Source of the DNA: Gavia stellata
Lineage: Eukaryota > Chordata > Aves > Gaviiformes > Gaviidae
NCBI RefSeq assembly: GCF_030936135.1
Contig: NC_082598.1
Span: 50,560,347-50,624,346, forward strand
Length of the DNA: 64,000 nt
Reading direction: 5' to 3'
Shown here: piece by piece, positions 25,341-38,024 of the stretch
Position numbering within the stretch: the first letter of the stretch is position 1
Layout of the letters: every line of letters begins with the position of its first letter
The notes under the pieces: model-generated
The model's input: only the letters and a program-made list of their open reading frames with translations
Told to the model about the DNA's origin: nothing
Databases searched by the model: none
Position numbers and translations under genes: made by a program

Positions 25341-25410
25341 TTACCTGGAGGGCTGCTTGGAACTCGGGTGCTTACAGGTGTTCCTTTTCTCTTCCAACAG
25401 AATTACTGCC

Positions 25411-26311
25411 ATGGCAACTCAAGTGCTGGGACAGTCTGGTGGGAACAGCCTCTTTCCTGGCAGTGCTAATATCGGTATGGCATTGTCCAATGACATGTAT
25501 GACTTACACGACCTTTCTAAAGCTGAGCTGGCAGCTCCTCAGCTTATTATGTTGGCAAACGTGGCCTTGACGGGAGAAGTCAATGGCAACTGCTGCGATT
25601 ACCTGGTTGGAGAAGAGAGACAAATGGCAGAACTGACAACGGTGGGGGACAGCAACTTCTCCGACAGCGATGGAGAGGGTATGGAAGATACGCAGGCTGC
25701 GGAGAGTGACCGCGAGACACCTGAAAATGTGGAATTAAGCTCCCTTGAAGTTCCTAGTGTGGAAACCCAAGGTCCAGCTGCTTGCCCGCCTCCTAAGACT
25801 CCCAGTGCGGACAAAGATGTCTCACTAGAAGCACCGGGTACTCCAGAAAGCACGGAGGACAAGTGTAAGAGCTTGAAGAGCAAGCCGTTTCGTTGTAAGC
25901 CTTGCCAGTACGAGGCAGAGTCTGAAGAGGAGTTTGTGCATCATATCAGGGTTCACAGTGCTAAGAAATTCTTTGTGGAAGAAAATGCAGAAAAGCAAGC
26001 CCAGGTGAAGGAGTCTGATTCTTGCACTGCAGAAGAGGTGGATTTCTCTAAGGGCCCAATCCGTTGTGATCGTTGTGGCTATAACACTAACAGATACGAT
26101 CACTATCTGGCTCACTTGAAGCACCACAACAAAGCAGGGGAAAATGAGAGAGTCTACAAGTGTACCATATGCACTTATACGACCGTCAGTGAATACCACT
26201 GGAAGAAACACCTAAGAAATCATTTTCCCAGGAAAGTGTATACCTGCTCACAATGCTCCTATTTTTCAGACAGGAAGAACAACTATATTCAACATATTCG
26301 AACTCACACAG
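25411..26311 (+). CDS. REST: REST first coding exon
   Basis: The acceptor TCTTCCAACAG ends at 25400, ten bases before the ATG. The exon encodes the N-terminal repression domain, an acidic Ser/Pro region and zinc fingers 1-4. It ends in phase 1 at the perfect donor CACAG|GTAAGT. Confidence 0.96.
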
Positions 26312-29300
26312 GTAAGTCATCTTTTTTGATTTAAGCGTGGTGATAGTATTGAGAAACTGTGATGAACGAAGCAAGCTGAGAGTCTTCTATTTGCAAAGTT
26401 TGTTCCATCCCGATAAAGTTCTGCGCTCTCTCCTCTTGGTGCTACCAGGTTATAGCCTCACGGAAGTGCGGATTTGGTTTGAGCTCCAGTCTGCAGTCCT
26501 AGAGGACTGAGAAAATCTCTGAATGTCAGGGGCCCAAGAGGAGATGAAGAGCATCCTGTTTAGTGGTTTTAAGCCAATTTTTTGGAGAGGGCATAACAAA
26601 GTGTGCCTGTGACGATCGTCAGGGTCTACAACACGAAAGCCTGGTGTACTGTAAAAACAAAACAAGCAAGTTGGCGAAAGGTCCCTAAGTAGTCACATAA
26701 GTAGTTTTGAGAATGGTACCTTCAGACCGAGCTGAAACTTGACTAAGCTGTAATTACAGAGAAGAGCGAGCTGATACACACATGCAAAGGAGCCCTCCAG
26801 CATCTACAAAGTTAGAGTAAGAGTTGAGTAGTGTTCCCAGCGAATTAATTCCTCTTAATGTACAAGGGCCTTGTTTTTTCTAAGGTCTGCATCACTGCAG
26901 TAGCCAGAAGTAGACACATAACTTCTGCTGGCCTATAGGAAGCCCTCAGGGGAGTCTTTGGCCCAGTTTCCTGTCTTCTCCTAACCTCTGTTTGTAACCT
27001 CAAGGAAAAGCGTGAGGCCCCTTTCTACTCTGGTTCCTACCAAGTGGAATCAGAAGACCTTCACTGTTGCTGCCGTCCTGTGAGCTGGGGCCGCAGGTGA
27101 CTTAGGAAGCACCTTGCTTTGTATCGGAGAGCCGCCCCAACCTCTCACATGGGGAGTCCTGAAGCGTACCCAAAGCTGAGACCCCTTTCTAGGAGGGGAC
27201 GTCGTAGCCTCCTTGCCTCTTCGGGCAGTGAGGTACAGTTGCTTTGCCTCCTCATCCCTTTTGTGGAAGTGGGAGGGCGGTTCAGACTTTTCTTGCAGCT
27301 TCTCAGAAGCTTTTATTTCCACCTTGTCAAGGCTTTCTGAGGAGAGGGCAGACTTGCTAACCATTTTCTGGCGTGCTGACCTGACTCGGTTCCCCTTTAT
27401 TGTAGGCTGTGCCGGCTGAGCAAAACACTGGGGAATTTCTCCTTTGAAGTCATGTTTTGTCACAGCAGTGACATGAATGGTTTGGAGGCTTCAGTTCAGT
27501 TGTCTGCAGCTGTCTGGAAGGGGAGGGCTGGACTCTGGCGGCCTCGGGGCTGGGCTTGAGCTCAAGTGTGCAGAAGTTTGTGTTCGTCAGCATGCTTCAG
27601 TATCTGCTGGGACGGGGCTTGGAGGGTGTGCTGGGAGTTTTAGGACGTTAAGACATATTCTTCTCTTAACAATAGCCACGTGCTGTTGTTTAGAGGATAC
27701 CATCAGTTTTAAAAATCAGTCCTGTCTAAATATTTTTTTCCTAAACAAGTAAACAAAGATTATTGTGAGAGGTGTTAGGAAAATGGTGTGGTTTATCCTC
27801 CAGTTTGTTTTCTTTGTGTCTATTGTGGGAGGTAACAGGAAAGAGACCAGGTAAAAATGACAAAATAGTAGGAGAAAACTAAATAAATCATCCGGGGAAC
27901 TCATGGCCAAATGTGAGCCCATGCTGTGGTGCCTGTCTGTTTTACATTTGTCTCGACTTTAAATTCATCCCTGCTTGTGTTTGTACATGACGTTAGGTCC
28001 CCCTCTCTGATCTCTGAAAGCTCTTGTTGAGTTTTACAGGAGCTAACCATGAAAGTATGTTTGCTGAGGAAGCACTCTGTTGCCACTGCATTTGACCACT
28101 TTACCAGTGAACTGCATTAAAATAAAAAAAATCAAGCACGTTAAACTATGTAGGATATTGTCCAGTTCCCCTTTTCTCCTTTAAAAATAGTGGTGCAATC
28201 AAGTTTTCTGGTTCTTTGGTTTGCCATGTCTTTTCATTATTTTAATTAAGCTGAAATGAGTGACTGTGATTATGATTTCAGCATTTTTTAGTCCACCCGG
28301 TAGTTGTTTCTTTGCTAGCTCTTACCTAAAAGTTAAGATCTTTCAGCCAGTTCTCACTTGATAAAAATCTTTCAAATATGTTAGTAGACTCATTTAGGAA
28401 TGTGCCTTGTTTCCAGTAACATTGATTTTATGGGGGAGAGTGTTAAAGCTAAAGGAAGAGTATTAGAAGAATGAATAAGCTACTGGCAGGTATATTTATA
28501 CACCAGGCTAAAAGTTTATGCTGGTATTAATGTGTAATCAATTGCCTTAAAAAAACCCCAAACAAACGAACCCACAAGGCACAACCACCCCCCCCCCCAA
28601 ACAAACAACCAACCCCCTCCAAAACCCAGAAAAAACACCCACGGATATTTTATAGTGAAAAGTATTTGCAGACCGTTAACATAACAGTACAGAATTTAGT
28701 AAAAAACGTCTGAATAATACTAAAATATCTTTGGATTATAGTTTTAATTTAAGAAAAATATTTGTTGGAAAAAAGATTAGAGGGATACACACATACTTCA
28801 TTTTCTTCCTATTTTCTGGGTTCAGAATATTAAGAAGAAAGTTGGAATTGTTTCCTTAGTTTCCTGATTGCCAATAGGTTAAAGAATTTTGGATAGATAC
28901 TTCTTTCTCTCTCCTACTTTTTGCACTTCACCTGCTTTTTTCTGTGTGGGAAAATGCCTCCTTGCAGATAATTGGATTCTGCTGTGTTTAAGCCATCCAG
29001 TTTTCTGAAACACTGACTCTGTACGGAGTGCAGTTTCATAGGATCAAATGCTCTGCTGCTGCTGGAGAAAGGCAGTCTCAGTTTTCTCCCCATATCCTGG
29101 GATGGGTTGATTCAGCTCACCAAAATGGCAGTAAAATATTCCTTTCCTCTTCCCCAGGTTGGTTTTCTGCTGGTTAGTGAACTGAATCGACCTAGTAAGG
29201 ACACATAGACATGCCAGAGGACATGGCGAGGAGCAGGGAAGGGGGCTGCCTGCTAGTACCTTGCATGGTGGGAGAAATACCTGTCCACTGCACGTTTGGG

Positions 29301-32300
29301 GACCACGGGAAGGCTGGCAGAGGTTATCTGCTTGCCTGTTGCTTGCATCTGTGTCGGAAGGCAGTCGTCCGTGAACCTGCCCTGTACTGGAAGATGCCTT
29401 GCAGCTTGTGACAGTGCTTGTGCGGGAGGCTGCTGACAAATATGGGGGACCTTGGGCAGAGGGGTGGTTTAAGGACCCTGCGCATGGTCATAAGCTTGTC
29501 AGCTGGGAGAGCTACGTCTGGAAGAGCCTGTCTGCTGCCCAGGAAGGGGTGGCTGGAGATGTTCAGGGCCGTCCCTTCCTTTGCTGATGGGGCAGAAGGG
29601 ACCTTTTGTGTCAGGGACAGATCTACCTGGACTCCTTTGTGCTCATTAGACATGTTAGACCAAGTTTTGACTTGATTTATCCCACCAACTATCCACACTG
29701 CTGCTCCTGGAACTGTACTACGTGCAAGACAGTGCAGCATTGTTCTCAATTTTTTCCATTTTACCTGTTAGAAGCAATTTCTAGAAAACTTAACTGAAAA
29801 TCATCTGCAGGGCTATGTAAATAAGACATCTACGTCAGGCAGTCCCAGTGTTCAGTGCCTAGCTTTGGGCCCTCGGGGTTTTTTTTAATTTTTGTTGTCA
29901 TAGGGGATCTTTCTTGCTTGCCACTGTGTTGGAGGTTTGATGGAAGCAGTTTCATTTCAAGCAGACAGAGCTTTTAATAGCATTAGAAGAAAAGCTTTAT
30001 AAAGAGATGATCTTAAACCCGTTCACCGATGTCCGTCTGCTTTTCATTTGCATAGAGTTAAGTGCCTGATTAAGCTTTTGCTAGGCCGGTGCTTATTCTT
30101 TAAGTGTCTTGAGGAGAGGTTTTTCTGGTGGCTTGTTTGCATATAACAAGCCTGTAAAATTACAATAAAAATCCTATGGGGAGTAGCATTTTATAAAACA
30201 GCCCTTACAACGTAGTAAAGCATTTAATTCTCAAGTGGCAATAACACATTTTAAATTAGTTGCATTCATCATACTTTAAATCTAGTACGTTTTGTTTCTG
30301 TGTTCTATATAAAATAACTGAAAGAAAGCCTTTTCTACATTCCTAATATTGTAGGGAACTTTAAAGATATGAAATTTCAGGTGATGGGAAGAAGACATGA
30401 CTGAATATTCCAGGACCTTTGGCCACATATTTTCAGATTGTAAGGAGTCATTTAAAAACAAAACCATTTCTTTATAACAAAAGGCCTACCCCTCCCTTGT
30501 ACATGACTTAATCTTATTGTGTGTATTGCACCAATCTCCTACCTTGTTTTAACTGGAAAGAGAGGAGGGGTATGGTTGTTAGGGTGAATTTACCTTTAAA
30601 CTGCTGATGTAATCAAGAACGATAGTCTAAATGTTTGATGGGAGGAAGAAATGTGGGATTAGTCTGCATTACAAAGACCGCTTCTACTGCTATTTTGGCA
30701 GAGGTCTGCAGTGGAGCCTCACATCACATACTGGCAGATGAAGGTCTTTGCTGCTGCAGACAGAGCTATGCCTCTGAAAGTGAACAAACAGCCTGTATGC
30801 AGGGCTTTTGCTGACGTCCACGTCTCACGTTGGTGGTGTGCTTCAACTGATGTAGCAAAACGCTGTAATTCTGACGATGACTTGAATAAATATTCAAACC
30901 GAGTAATAAATATTACTTCTCCCTTCCCAACTTCATTCCCCTCTTCTGTTGGGTGTATCCATCCTAGACTAACAAGTGTTTTTAGAACTTGTAGTGGAGA
31001 CAAGGCAGCCTAGATCTCGCGGCTGTGCTAGCAGTTTGGGGCAAACACCCCTGGTACTTATCTGGACCTGCCTAACAGATGTTAATTCTAAAACTGTCTG
31101 CCTTTATTTGGGGCTTGTCTTCACTTGAAAAGGATAGTTACACAAGCTAACTGTCCCTTGTGGAGACCTAATTTATGACAGGTTAGTTTCCATTAGTTCT
31201 CCAGAAACAATAACTCTGCAGGCAGAGGGATTTGAGTCTTCAAAATAAATGTTGCTGCTACACCTGAGCTTTTGCTAGCAGCGTAGTTTCACTGAGCAGC
31301 GCATCATGCTTTTTCTACGCTCCAAGCTAATTTCACTCTGCCAATAAAACTTTGGAAGTAGAGACCCAGTCTCTATCTGCGCTTGTGTTCCGGCAAATGC
31401 AGGTCCGTGCTGAATGGATGGTTGCTCCCCATCTTAATCCAAATTAAACACAGAGGTTTCAGGTAAGGTGTTATATGAAGCAAGAACATACCTGGTTTCT
31501 TACAGGGTCTGTATCTTTTGTGCATCTTCTGAGTGCTGGGAGAAAGTACTGTAGGAAAGTCAGCTCTGGTGGCTCAGGGCTTCCTAAAGGTGGCTGTCCT
31601 CATCACCTTTGGCCTGAGGATACCGTCTAACCCCAGATGGTCATGAGGATGTGCCTCTCTCATACTCTGCCCCTTCACTACCCTCGTTCATAAGGCATGA
31701 CATGTTGCAACTGGTCCAGCTCGGGCATATGATTCTCACTGTGGCCCTTTGCTGAGAGATAATGTGCCCTCAAATACAACTTGGGGATTTGTGACAGCCT
31801 CATGTGTATGGCTCGGTAACAAAGTTTGGGAATCAGCTGTGTTTCAGTAATTAATTTGCTGTTTGTTTTTGCAGGAGAGCGACCCTATCAATGTGCTATG
31901 TGTCCTTACTCCAGCTCTCAGAAGACCCATTTAACCAGGCACATGCGCACCCACTCAGGTTGGTAAGGGGTGGCAGCAGCATGGCTCAGGAAAAGGGGGT
32001 GGTTCACAGACTCACAGCATGGTTGAGGTTGGAAGGGACCTCTGGATGTCATCTGGTTCAGCCCCCCCTGCCCAAGCAGGGCCATCTAGAGCAGGCTGCC
32101 CAGTTCTGTGCGAGATGTTATCTCATCCAGTATGGCCTGAGCTTTAGCTCCTGTTTTAACAGGGAAGGTTGTCTTTACCTGCTAAGGAAATGCTAAGCGT
32201 CATTAATAAAAGTGATAACAGGGGAATATATCTTTTTCTTTCCCTTTTACTTTCCAGGGTGTATTCTGAGGTTCACAGGGCTGCTCCAATAGTCCTGCTA

Positions 32301-35300
32301 ATATAGTAGCAATCTCTGTGATGATACAGGAGCGGATTCTTGTCTTCTGTCTGCTGCCGTAACTCAGTTCAAATCAATGAAGCTGGGAAAATTTTGAGCA
32401 GCTGAGAGTCCCCTCTGTGATGTCTGTGATTTCATCTCATCCAGGGGTTCTGAGGGAACCCTTAGCTTTTGCTTAGTATTACAGAAAGATGTAAAATAGT
32501 GTCTGCTTATGGCAAGGAGACACAGAGGAGAAAAAAGCAAACTCAGAGGGTGTTCGCAAGTGACTTGGTCTTGTGGCACTAAAAGCCAAATTAGCAATTT
32601 TCACTAGCCTTTTATTTCCCATTATTGGTCATAAGCTGTGGTATTACAAACATCTGCACTCGCTCTCTTGCAAATCTCTTTTTGAAGGAATTAATAGCAT
32701 TTTTGTGAGTTGTAACAGCATAGGCATGCTAGAACCAAGCACAGTTGTCCTTTGTTACCCTCCTAGGGGAGTTCAGGTAGATCTCAGCCTGTGCTTTTTT
32801 TGGTTTGCTAATACCTGAATTGACCAGACCTAGGTGAACTCCTAATCCTGGCGAACAGTAGTGAATGTCTCCTGAACAGTAATTGTTTCAATTTCAATAG
32901 ATGAGGCTTTTAATTGAAACGGGAAGGCAGGCAATTTTAACTGTTGCGGATGGAGGGTTTGGACCCATTAAAAACAGCCAACTTTAAAATGACATGCCAG
33001 TATTTTGATTTGGGAATTTTGTGAATGAAGTATTCTGCTTCCAGAAAGAAAAATAATTTTTGGCCGAACCTCTGGGCTAAGTGTGAATTTGCAAATGGTT
33101 TGGTCAATACTGAGCCTGGAAACAATTTCATGAACGTCTTATTCTCCCCTTATCTGTGCAAAGAAGTCTCAGATCCAAAGGAGAAGGAGTGGGATCTGCC
33201 CTTGGCCCCTGACTCAAAGGTCTGGGAGGGAGGGCGTGAGCTGTGCTGGCAGAAGTGGGAGTGCACATGGGACTCTTGCTATCAGGGGTGTTTTATTAAT
33301 AGCTCTCATAACTTCTCTTGCATGTCTTGCCACATTGCCCAGGCAGCTGAACCTTTTCTGTGGCAATTTCTGGACTCCTGCAGTTCACAGGCTGGCCTTT
33401 TAAGGCAAATTGGTGCTGGAGCTTTCTTCAAATGTCAGACAGTGAATGACAGTGGTTTAGAGCCTACTTCACAGCTGTATTCTTAGCCATCTTGGTACAT
33501 GTCCTTTACACTTGTGCAACAAAACCCCTGGATTTAGTAGAGGTGATGGACACAAACTCTTTACATACAACCTTTGAGTTACCCTTTAGCAGCCACCTCT
33601 GAGCACTCTGGGCAGTTAGAACAGCTTGCTCAAGTGCATCTAAGAGAGAGGCTGTTCTTGTCCTCACTCTATGTAACATGGAACTGTTCCTTGAAGTGTA
33701 GGCGATAAAGGTCCATACTTGCAAGAAGGATGAGCAGTCAAGCACATCAAGCTTAAACTTGTGGAAAATGTCACCAGGAAGTGTGTGGGGGGAAAGGAAG
33801 GAAGGAAAGAAGATAGGCTGAAAATGATAGGGAATCAAAGTAACCCTTCTGTAAATAATAAAGAGATGATGCAGGCAGACGTGAAATGATCTACACTCTT
33901 AAGCAAGTGTCCCCATCTTTCCTGCCAGGGAGGCAGCACAGCCTTTTATAGAGTTTGTGAGGGCGTTGCAGATCAGCCATGTCTGATCTTCACTGCAGGG
34001 TGCTCTGGTCTCCTGAGTCGTGCTGCAGAGGAGCAGCATGAGTATGGGCAGTGTCGGGGCAGCAGGTTGCAGGGGTGGGAGAAGTACTATTGTACCATGA
34101 GCAGAAAGGGCTGGAGTGGATTTTCAACGCACTGAGGAAGCGGCATGCATTAGTTCTGCAGGACAGTTTTGAGATGCTGGTTCAGAGCTCAGGAGCATCC
34201 CAAATTCTTCAGCTGAACTTGCACATGCACAGATGTTCTCCAAGTATTTTTGGACTTGAGTTGTTGTGCTAGAAGTGTTTTTCCTACTTGTTTTGATGTG
34301 CAAATGGAAAGCCACTTCTGCTGCAGCAGCATGCACTAAGCAGTACATTTCAGGAACAATTCTGCACGAGTCACTGCAAAACTGTAAATCCAGATTTCAG
34401 TAGTAACACGATGGCTTTGGACTGCATATGGGTGGCTTGCCAAGAGTAACCTGCAGCCAGTACGTCATGTGTTCTGAGAAACCATAACAGTGAACTGAAT
34501 TATCAGAGGTAAAGATCATCTGAGCAGTGTGTCCATTTCACGTGCTTTGGGTTTTGCTAGCTTCTTTTCCCTTGTTTCCTTTTCAATGCAAACATGAAGT
34601 ATGCTAAATCTGTGTAAAGTTGGACTTTTTTGAAACGTTTGTGTGAAACTGCTATTCATCAAATGTTACATTTCCATTTTTCTACAATGCATTCAATGGA
34701 CCAGTTGGGTATGGATTCCATTTGCTAATATTACTGTAGAGAGATCTCTGCCGGTATGTATGCATAGCCAGAACCTGTGATGTTGTTACTGCTTGTTTGG
34801 TTTTGGATCCCCTTCCTCCCAACCCTTGCCCCTTCTCTCTTTTTTGTATTTTGTTCTTGGTGTCTTGTGAATGTGTTTGTGACTTGTGGATTTCTTATGT
34901 TGACTTTACTTAACTTTAAAGGCGCATGGATAATTTTTTTTTCCTTTTGAGTTTCATATTTCTGTATCTGTATTAGTGGGAAGTGATTTCCCCCCCCCAT
35001 GCTTAATAATCACCATCATTCCCTTCCGCCCTTCCTTCCTTAGGTGAGAAGCCATTCAAATGTGATCAGTGCAGCTACGTGGCCTCAAACCAGCATGAAG
35101 TAACTCGTCACGCAAGGCAGGTTCACAATGGGCCGAAGCCTCTGACTTGCCCACACTGTGACTACAAAACAGCTGACCGCAGCAATTTCAAAAAGCACGT
35201 TGAGCTCCACGTCAATCCGCGCCAGTTTCTCTGTCCTGTTTGTGATTACGCAGCATCTAAAAAATGTAACCTGCAGTATCACATCAAATCCAGGCATCCC

Positions 35301-36746
35301 GATTGTTCTGACATCACCATGGATGTTTCAAAGGTGAAGCTACGGACTAAAAAGAGCGAAGCTGACTTTTCTGAGAGCATTAATGACAAAGCGGAGAAGG
35401 AGCAAACAAAAGGGGATTCAGCTGCAAAGAAAACTGAGAAAATTGTGAAAGTGGAGAAAAAAGATAATTTGGCAAAGGAAAAGAAGCCAACGAGCAATGT
35501 TTCTGCAGGCCAGGTGACAACCAGAAGTCGGAAATCGGCTTCAGAAAACAAGGAAGTGGATATTAAAACTGAGAAAAATAGTGAGAAAACATGTAAAACA
35601 AAGAAGATCAAAAGAAAGGCTGAGGCTGAAGTAACTTCCTCAAAGCAAGAGCCTGCAAATGATACCTCAGCAGTAACAAAAAAGAAAAAGAAAGTGGAAA
35701 CTAAACCCAGAGACTGCCAGGAAGCTCAAAAAAGTGACGTTGTACCAGAGGAGGAGCCTAAAAAGCAAAATTCTTGCCTCAAGAAAAACAGAAAAAAGAA
35801 AGCTCTGAAAAATAAGCACAGTAAGAAAAGCAGTAAACACGATCAAGAGAAGATTGAGGACGAGGACATGCCAGATGAGTGTCCTATCACAGAAGAGGAT
35901 GGATGTGTGAAGCCTGACACTGAGGACAGCGACCAGAAGGAGCAAGATCCCATGAACACAGCAGCATTAAACAATGATGGTGGCCATAGTCTCAAGAGGG
36001 AGACCACCGATCCCAAAGGAAGCTGCATACAAGACCCAGGGCAGCTTTGTCTGCCAGCGCAGGATGCAAACACAGAAGCTGAGGTAGAGGACCAAGAAAT
36101 GCCTGCTGCAGCAGGAAAGAGCGAAGACACTGTTGGTGAAAAGGAGGAGGAGAGAAAGGCGGACAGAGGGCAAGACATTTGCCCTGAGGATTCTTCCCAC
36201 GCAGTGTCTTCTGAAAAAAGCTTGGATGTGCCCATGGATGTGGTACCAGATTTGGCGCCTGAGAAGGAGCCAGAGGAAACCTGCATGGCAGAAACTGTGA
36301 GCAACTCAGACCCGATGGACCTGACTAAGACGTGCCTGCCAGCAACAGAGCCAACAGAAGATGCCGTGCCGGCACCTGTGCCCCCAGAAGGGTGTACGCA
36401 AAGCTCTGAAGTTGCTCTGGCCTTATCATCTCCGGATAACACAGCAGTGAATGAATCTCAGGAAATGGATGAGGATGAAGGCATCCACAGCCATGAAGGC
36501 AGCGACATAAGTGACAACATATCAGAAGGAAGCGATGACTCGGGGTTAAATGGTGCTCGCTCTGTACAAGAGGAAACTAGTCCAAAGACGTCTCAAGGAG
36601 CTGCAGACACCACAGTGGCCAGGGAGAACTATGTGTGCATTTTTTGTGACCGCTCATTTAAAAAGGAAGGTGAATACAGCAAGCACCTCAATCGCCACTT
36701 AGTCAATGTGTATTATCTTGAGAAGGCAACAAAAGGGCAGGAGTAG
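25411..36746 (+). CDS. REST: REST/NRSF, zinc-finger repressor of neuronal genes, three coding exons
   Basis: Coding exons 25411-26311, 31875-31958 and 35044-36746 join to 2688 nt, 895 residues; human REST is 1097. REST binds RE1/NRSE elements in the nucleus and recruits SIN3/HDAC through its N-terminus and CoREST/HDAC/LSD1 through its C-terminus. The N-terminal repression segment ([20 protein letters not shown] onward) is conserved. Eight C2H2 fingers form the DNA-binding cluster: about 160-182, 217-239, 249-271, 277-299, 305-327, 333-356, 362-384 and 390-413. A lysine-rich then acidic linker follows. The ninth finger ([10 protein letters not shown], about 858-880) lies next to the C-terminus. 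The start ATG has strong context (GCC ATG G). The 84-nt middle exon carries finger 5 alone, as in mammals. The shorter length comes from the linker region. The gene appears intact. Confidence 0.97.
26312..31874 (+). other. REST intron between zinc fingers 4 and 5
   Basis: A 5.6 kb intron with canonical ends. It contains an A/C-only low-complexity patch (about 28548-28640). I see no CR1, RNA gene or convincing exon. Its length leaves room for undetected regulatory elements. Confidence 0.8.
28548..28640 (+). repeat. A/C-rich low-complexity tract
   Basis: About 90 bp is composed almost only of A and C on the plus strand, with short CCCCCCCCCC and CAAACAAACAA runs. It is an asymmetric simple-sequence region in a REST intron. 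Confidence 0.75.
31875..31958 (+). CDS. REST: REST zinc finger 5 exon (84 nt)
   Basis: The acceptor GTTTTTGCAG opens [20 protein letters not shown] and the exon ends RTHSG in phase 1. Mammalian REST also has an 84-nt exon here, and alternative splicing around it produces REST4. The in-frame donor CAG|GTTGGT is unusually weak. A stronger GTAAGG lies four bases downstream. Confidence 0.94.
31959..35043 (+). other. REST intron between zinc fingers 5 and 6
   Basis: A 3.1 kb intron. It holds a minus-oriented CR1 fragment close to the donor (about 32007-32108). In mammals the neural N exon lies in this intron; I could not recognise an avian equivalent. Confidence 0.75.
32007..32108 (-). mobile_element. 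CR1 LINE 3' fragment
   Basis: The sequence is the reverse complement of a CR1 3' region: CACAGCATGGTTGAGGTTGG, AAGGGACCTCTGG, a TCATCTGGTTCAGCC block, and AAGCAGGGCCATCTAGAGCA ending in GGCTGCCCAG. It begins only about 50 bp past the REST exon 3 donor. The element is truncated and cannot move. Confidence 0.92.
35044..36746 (+). CDS. REST: REST last coding exon
   Basis: The acceptor CCTTCCTTAG precedes [20 protein letters not shown]. The exon encodes zinc fingers 6-8, a long lysine-rich segment with many KKKKK-type runs, an acidic Ser/Glu region, and the C-terminal CoREST-binding finger ([20 protein letters not shown]). The stop TAG is at 36744-36746. Confidence 0.97.
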
Positions 36747-37998
36747 AAATAGCTGTGGTTTGGGGTATCTTCTTTTGTAAGATCTTACACAGCTTATGTA
36801 CAGATATTGTAGATTATTTTTTTTTAAGCACGGTTTGCTTTAGTGTCTGCATTGGTTTGTTTTTTGGTTTATTTTTTAAGTTGAAAATACTTTTTGACAA
36901 CTTTTTGTGTAATGGTGAACTCATTAACTATTGGATCTCTTCATTAGAAAAGGCAGATAGGGTGTATGAGGCTGTGTCCTGTAAAGTCAGGGTAAGCTTC
37001 TAGTTTATTAGCTTATGCAAGTCTTTTATAAACTGTGTTTTAGGAACAAGACTGTAGCTACCAATACACAAGTTGGATGTTTATAGAGCCATTGGCATTA
37101 GTTGCTTTTTGTTCTAGCAGCCATCACCTTCTTTCTCTCCCCTCTTCCCTTCCCCTTTTATTTTTCATTCTTCTCGATGTGTCTTGATATTCAAAGTATT
37201 AAACTACTTGATGGTTTTTCTACCAAGAAGATAGCTTCTATTACATAAAAGAGCACTTTGTAAAAGAAATCAAAGTTGACTAGTGACGAACATAACTGTT
37301 TAAGATAATTATAATTGTGAACATACATTTCAGATCCCCTAAGCGTGAATGGTGAGCCAAAATATGGGAGTAGTCCTTCCAACTTTTGATTGGTGAACCT
37401 CTGTCTTGATTAATATCTTAATGACTATGATATGTAATTGGCTTTGTTGTGGGGGAGCAAGTTTGTTATTTTTAATTTCTGCTTTTTTTTTTAATTGTGC
37501 TTTAAGGGCTTAAAATATTGCACATTGTTTTTGATTTTTACCTATGCAGTTTAATCCTTTAGGAATAGCGCTTGTTCAGTACATGTACACTTTATATATG
37601 CATGTTTGGTTTTGTTTGTGTAAGTTTTTTTTATTTGAAAACGTTCAGATTCGTTGCTTACCATGGGGCAGTTTCCTGTGACAGTTTTCTGTGATGCTTT
37701 TTACTGCAGATTTTTCTTGTTTTCCTGGGGTATTATTATTTGTGCATGAAGTTGCTGAAATTATGAAGTGCTTGGCTATATATTTTTGACTGGCTTTAAA
37801 ACTGTGTAGTTCTTGAGCAAAAGGATACCAATGCAATTTCAAAACACTATTTTATAGGATTTATTTTATCATGGAAATGCCACTTCTGATATTTTGAATA
37901 TACATACAGAGTAATAAATTCTAATTTATAATTTGGGATCTCCAGACAAGAAAATACTCACTCTCAATGGAAATGGTCTGCAGACTCTGCAAGTCCAG

Positions 37999-38024
37999 AT
38001 TATTATTATTATTATTATTATTAC
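37999..38024 (+). repeat. (ATT)n microsatellite
   Basis: About eight consecutive TTA/ATT triplets lie in the REST 3' UTR. It is a likely polymorphic simple repeat. Confidence 0.85.

Noticed and set aside
37999-38024. CRISPR-like or satellite array
   Set aside because: This is a simple ATT microsatellite. There is no CRISPR structure anywhere in the window, as expected for a vertebrate.
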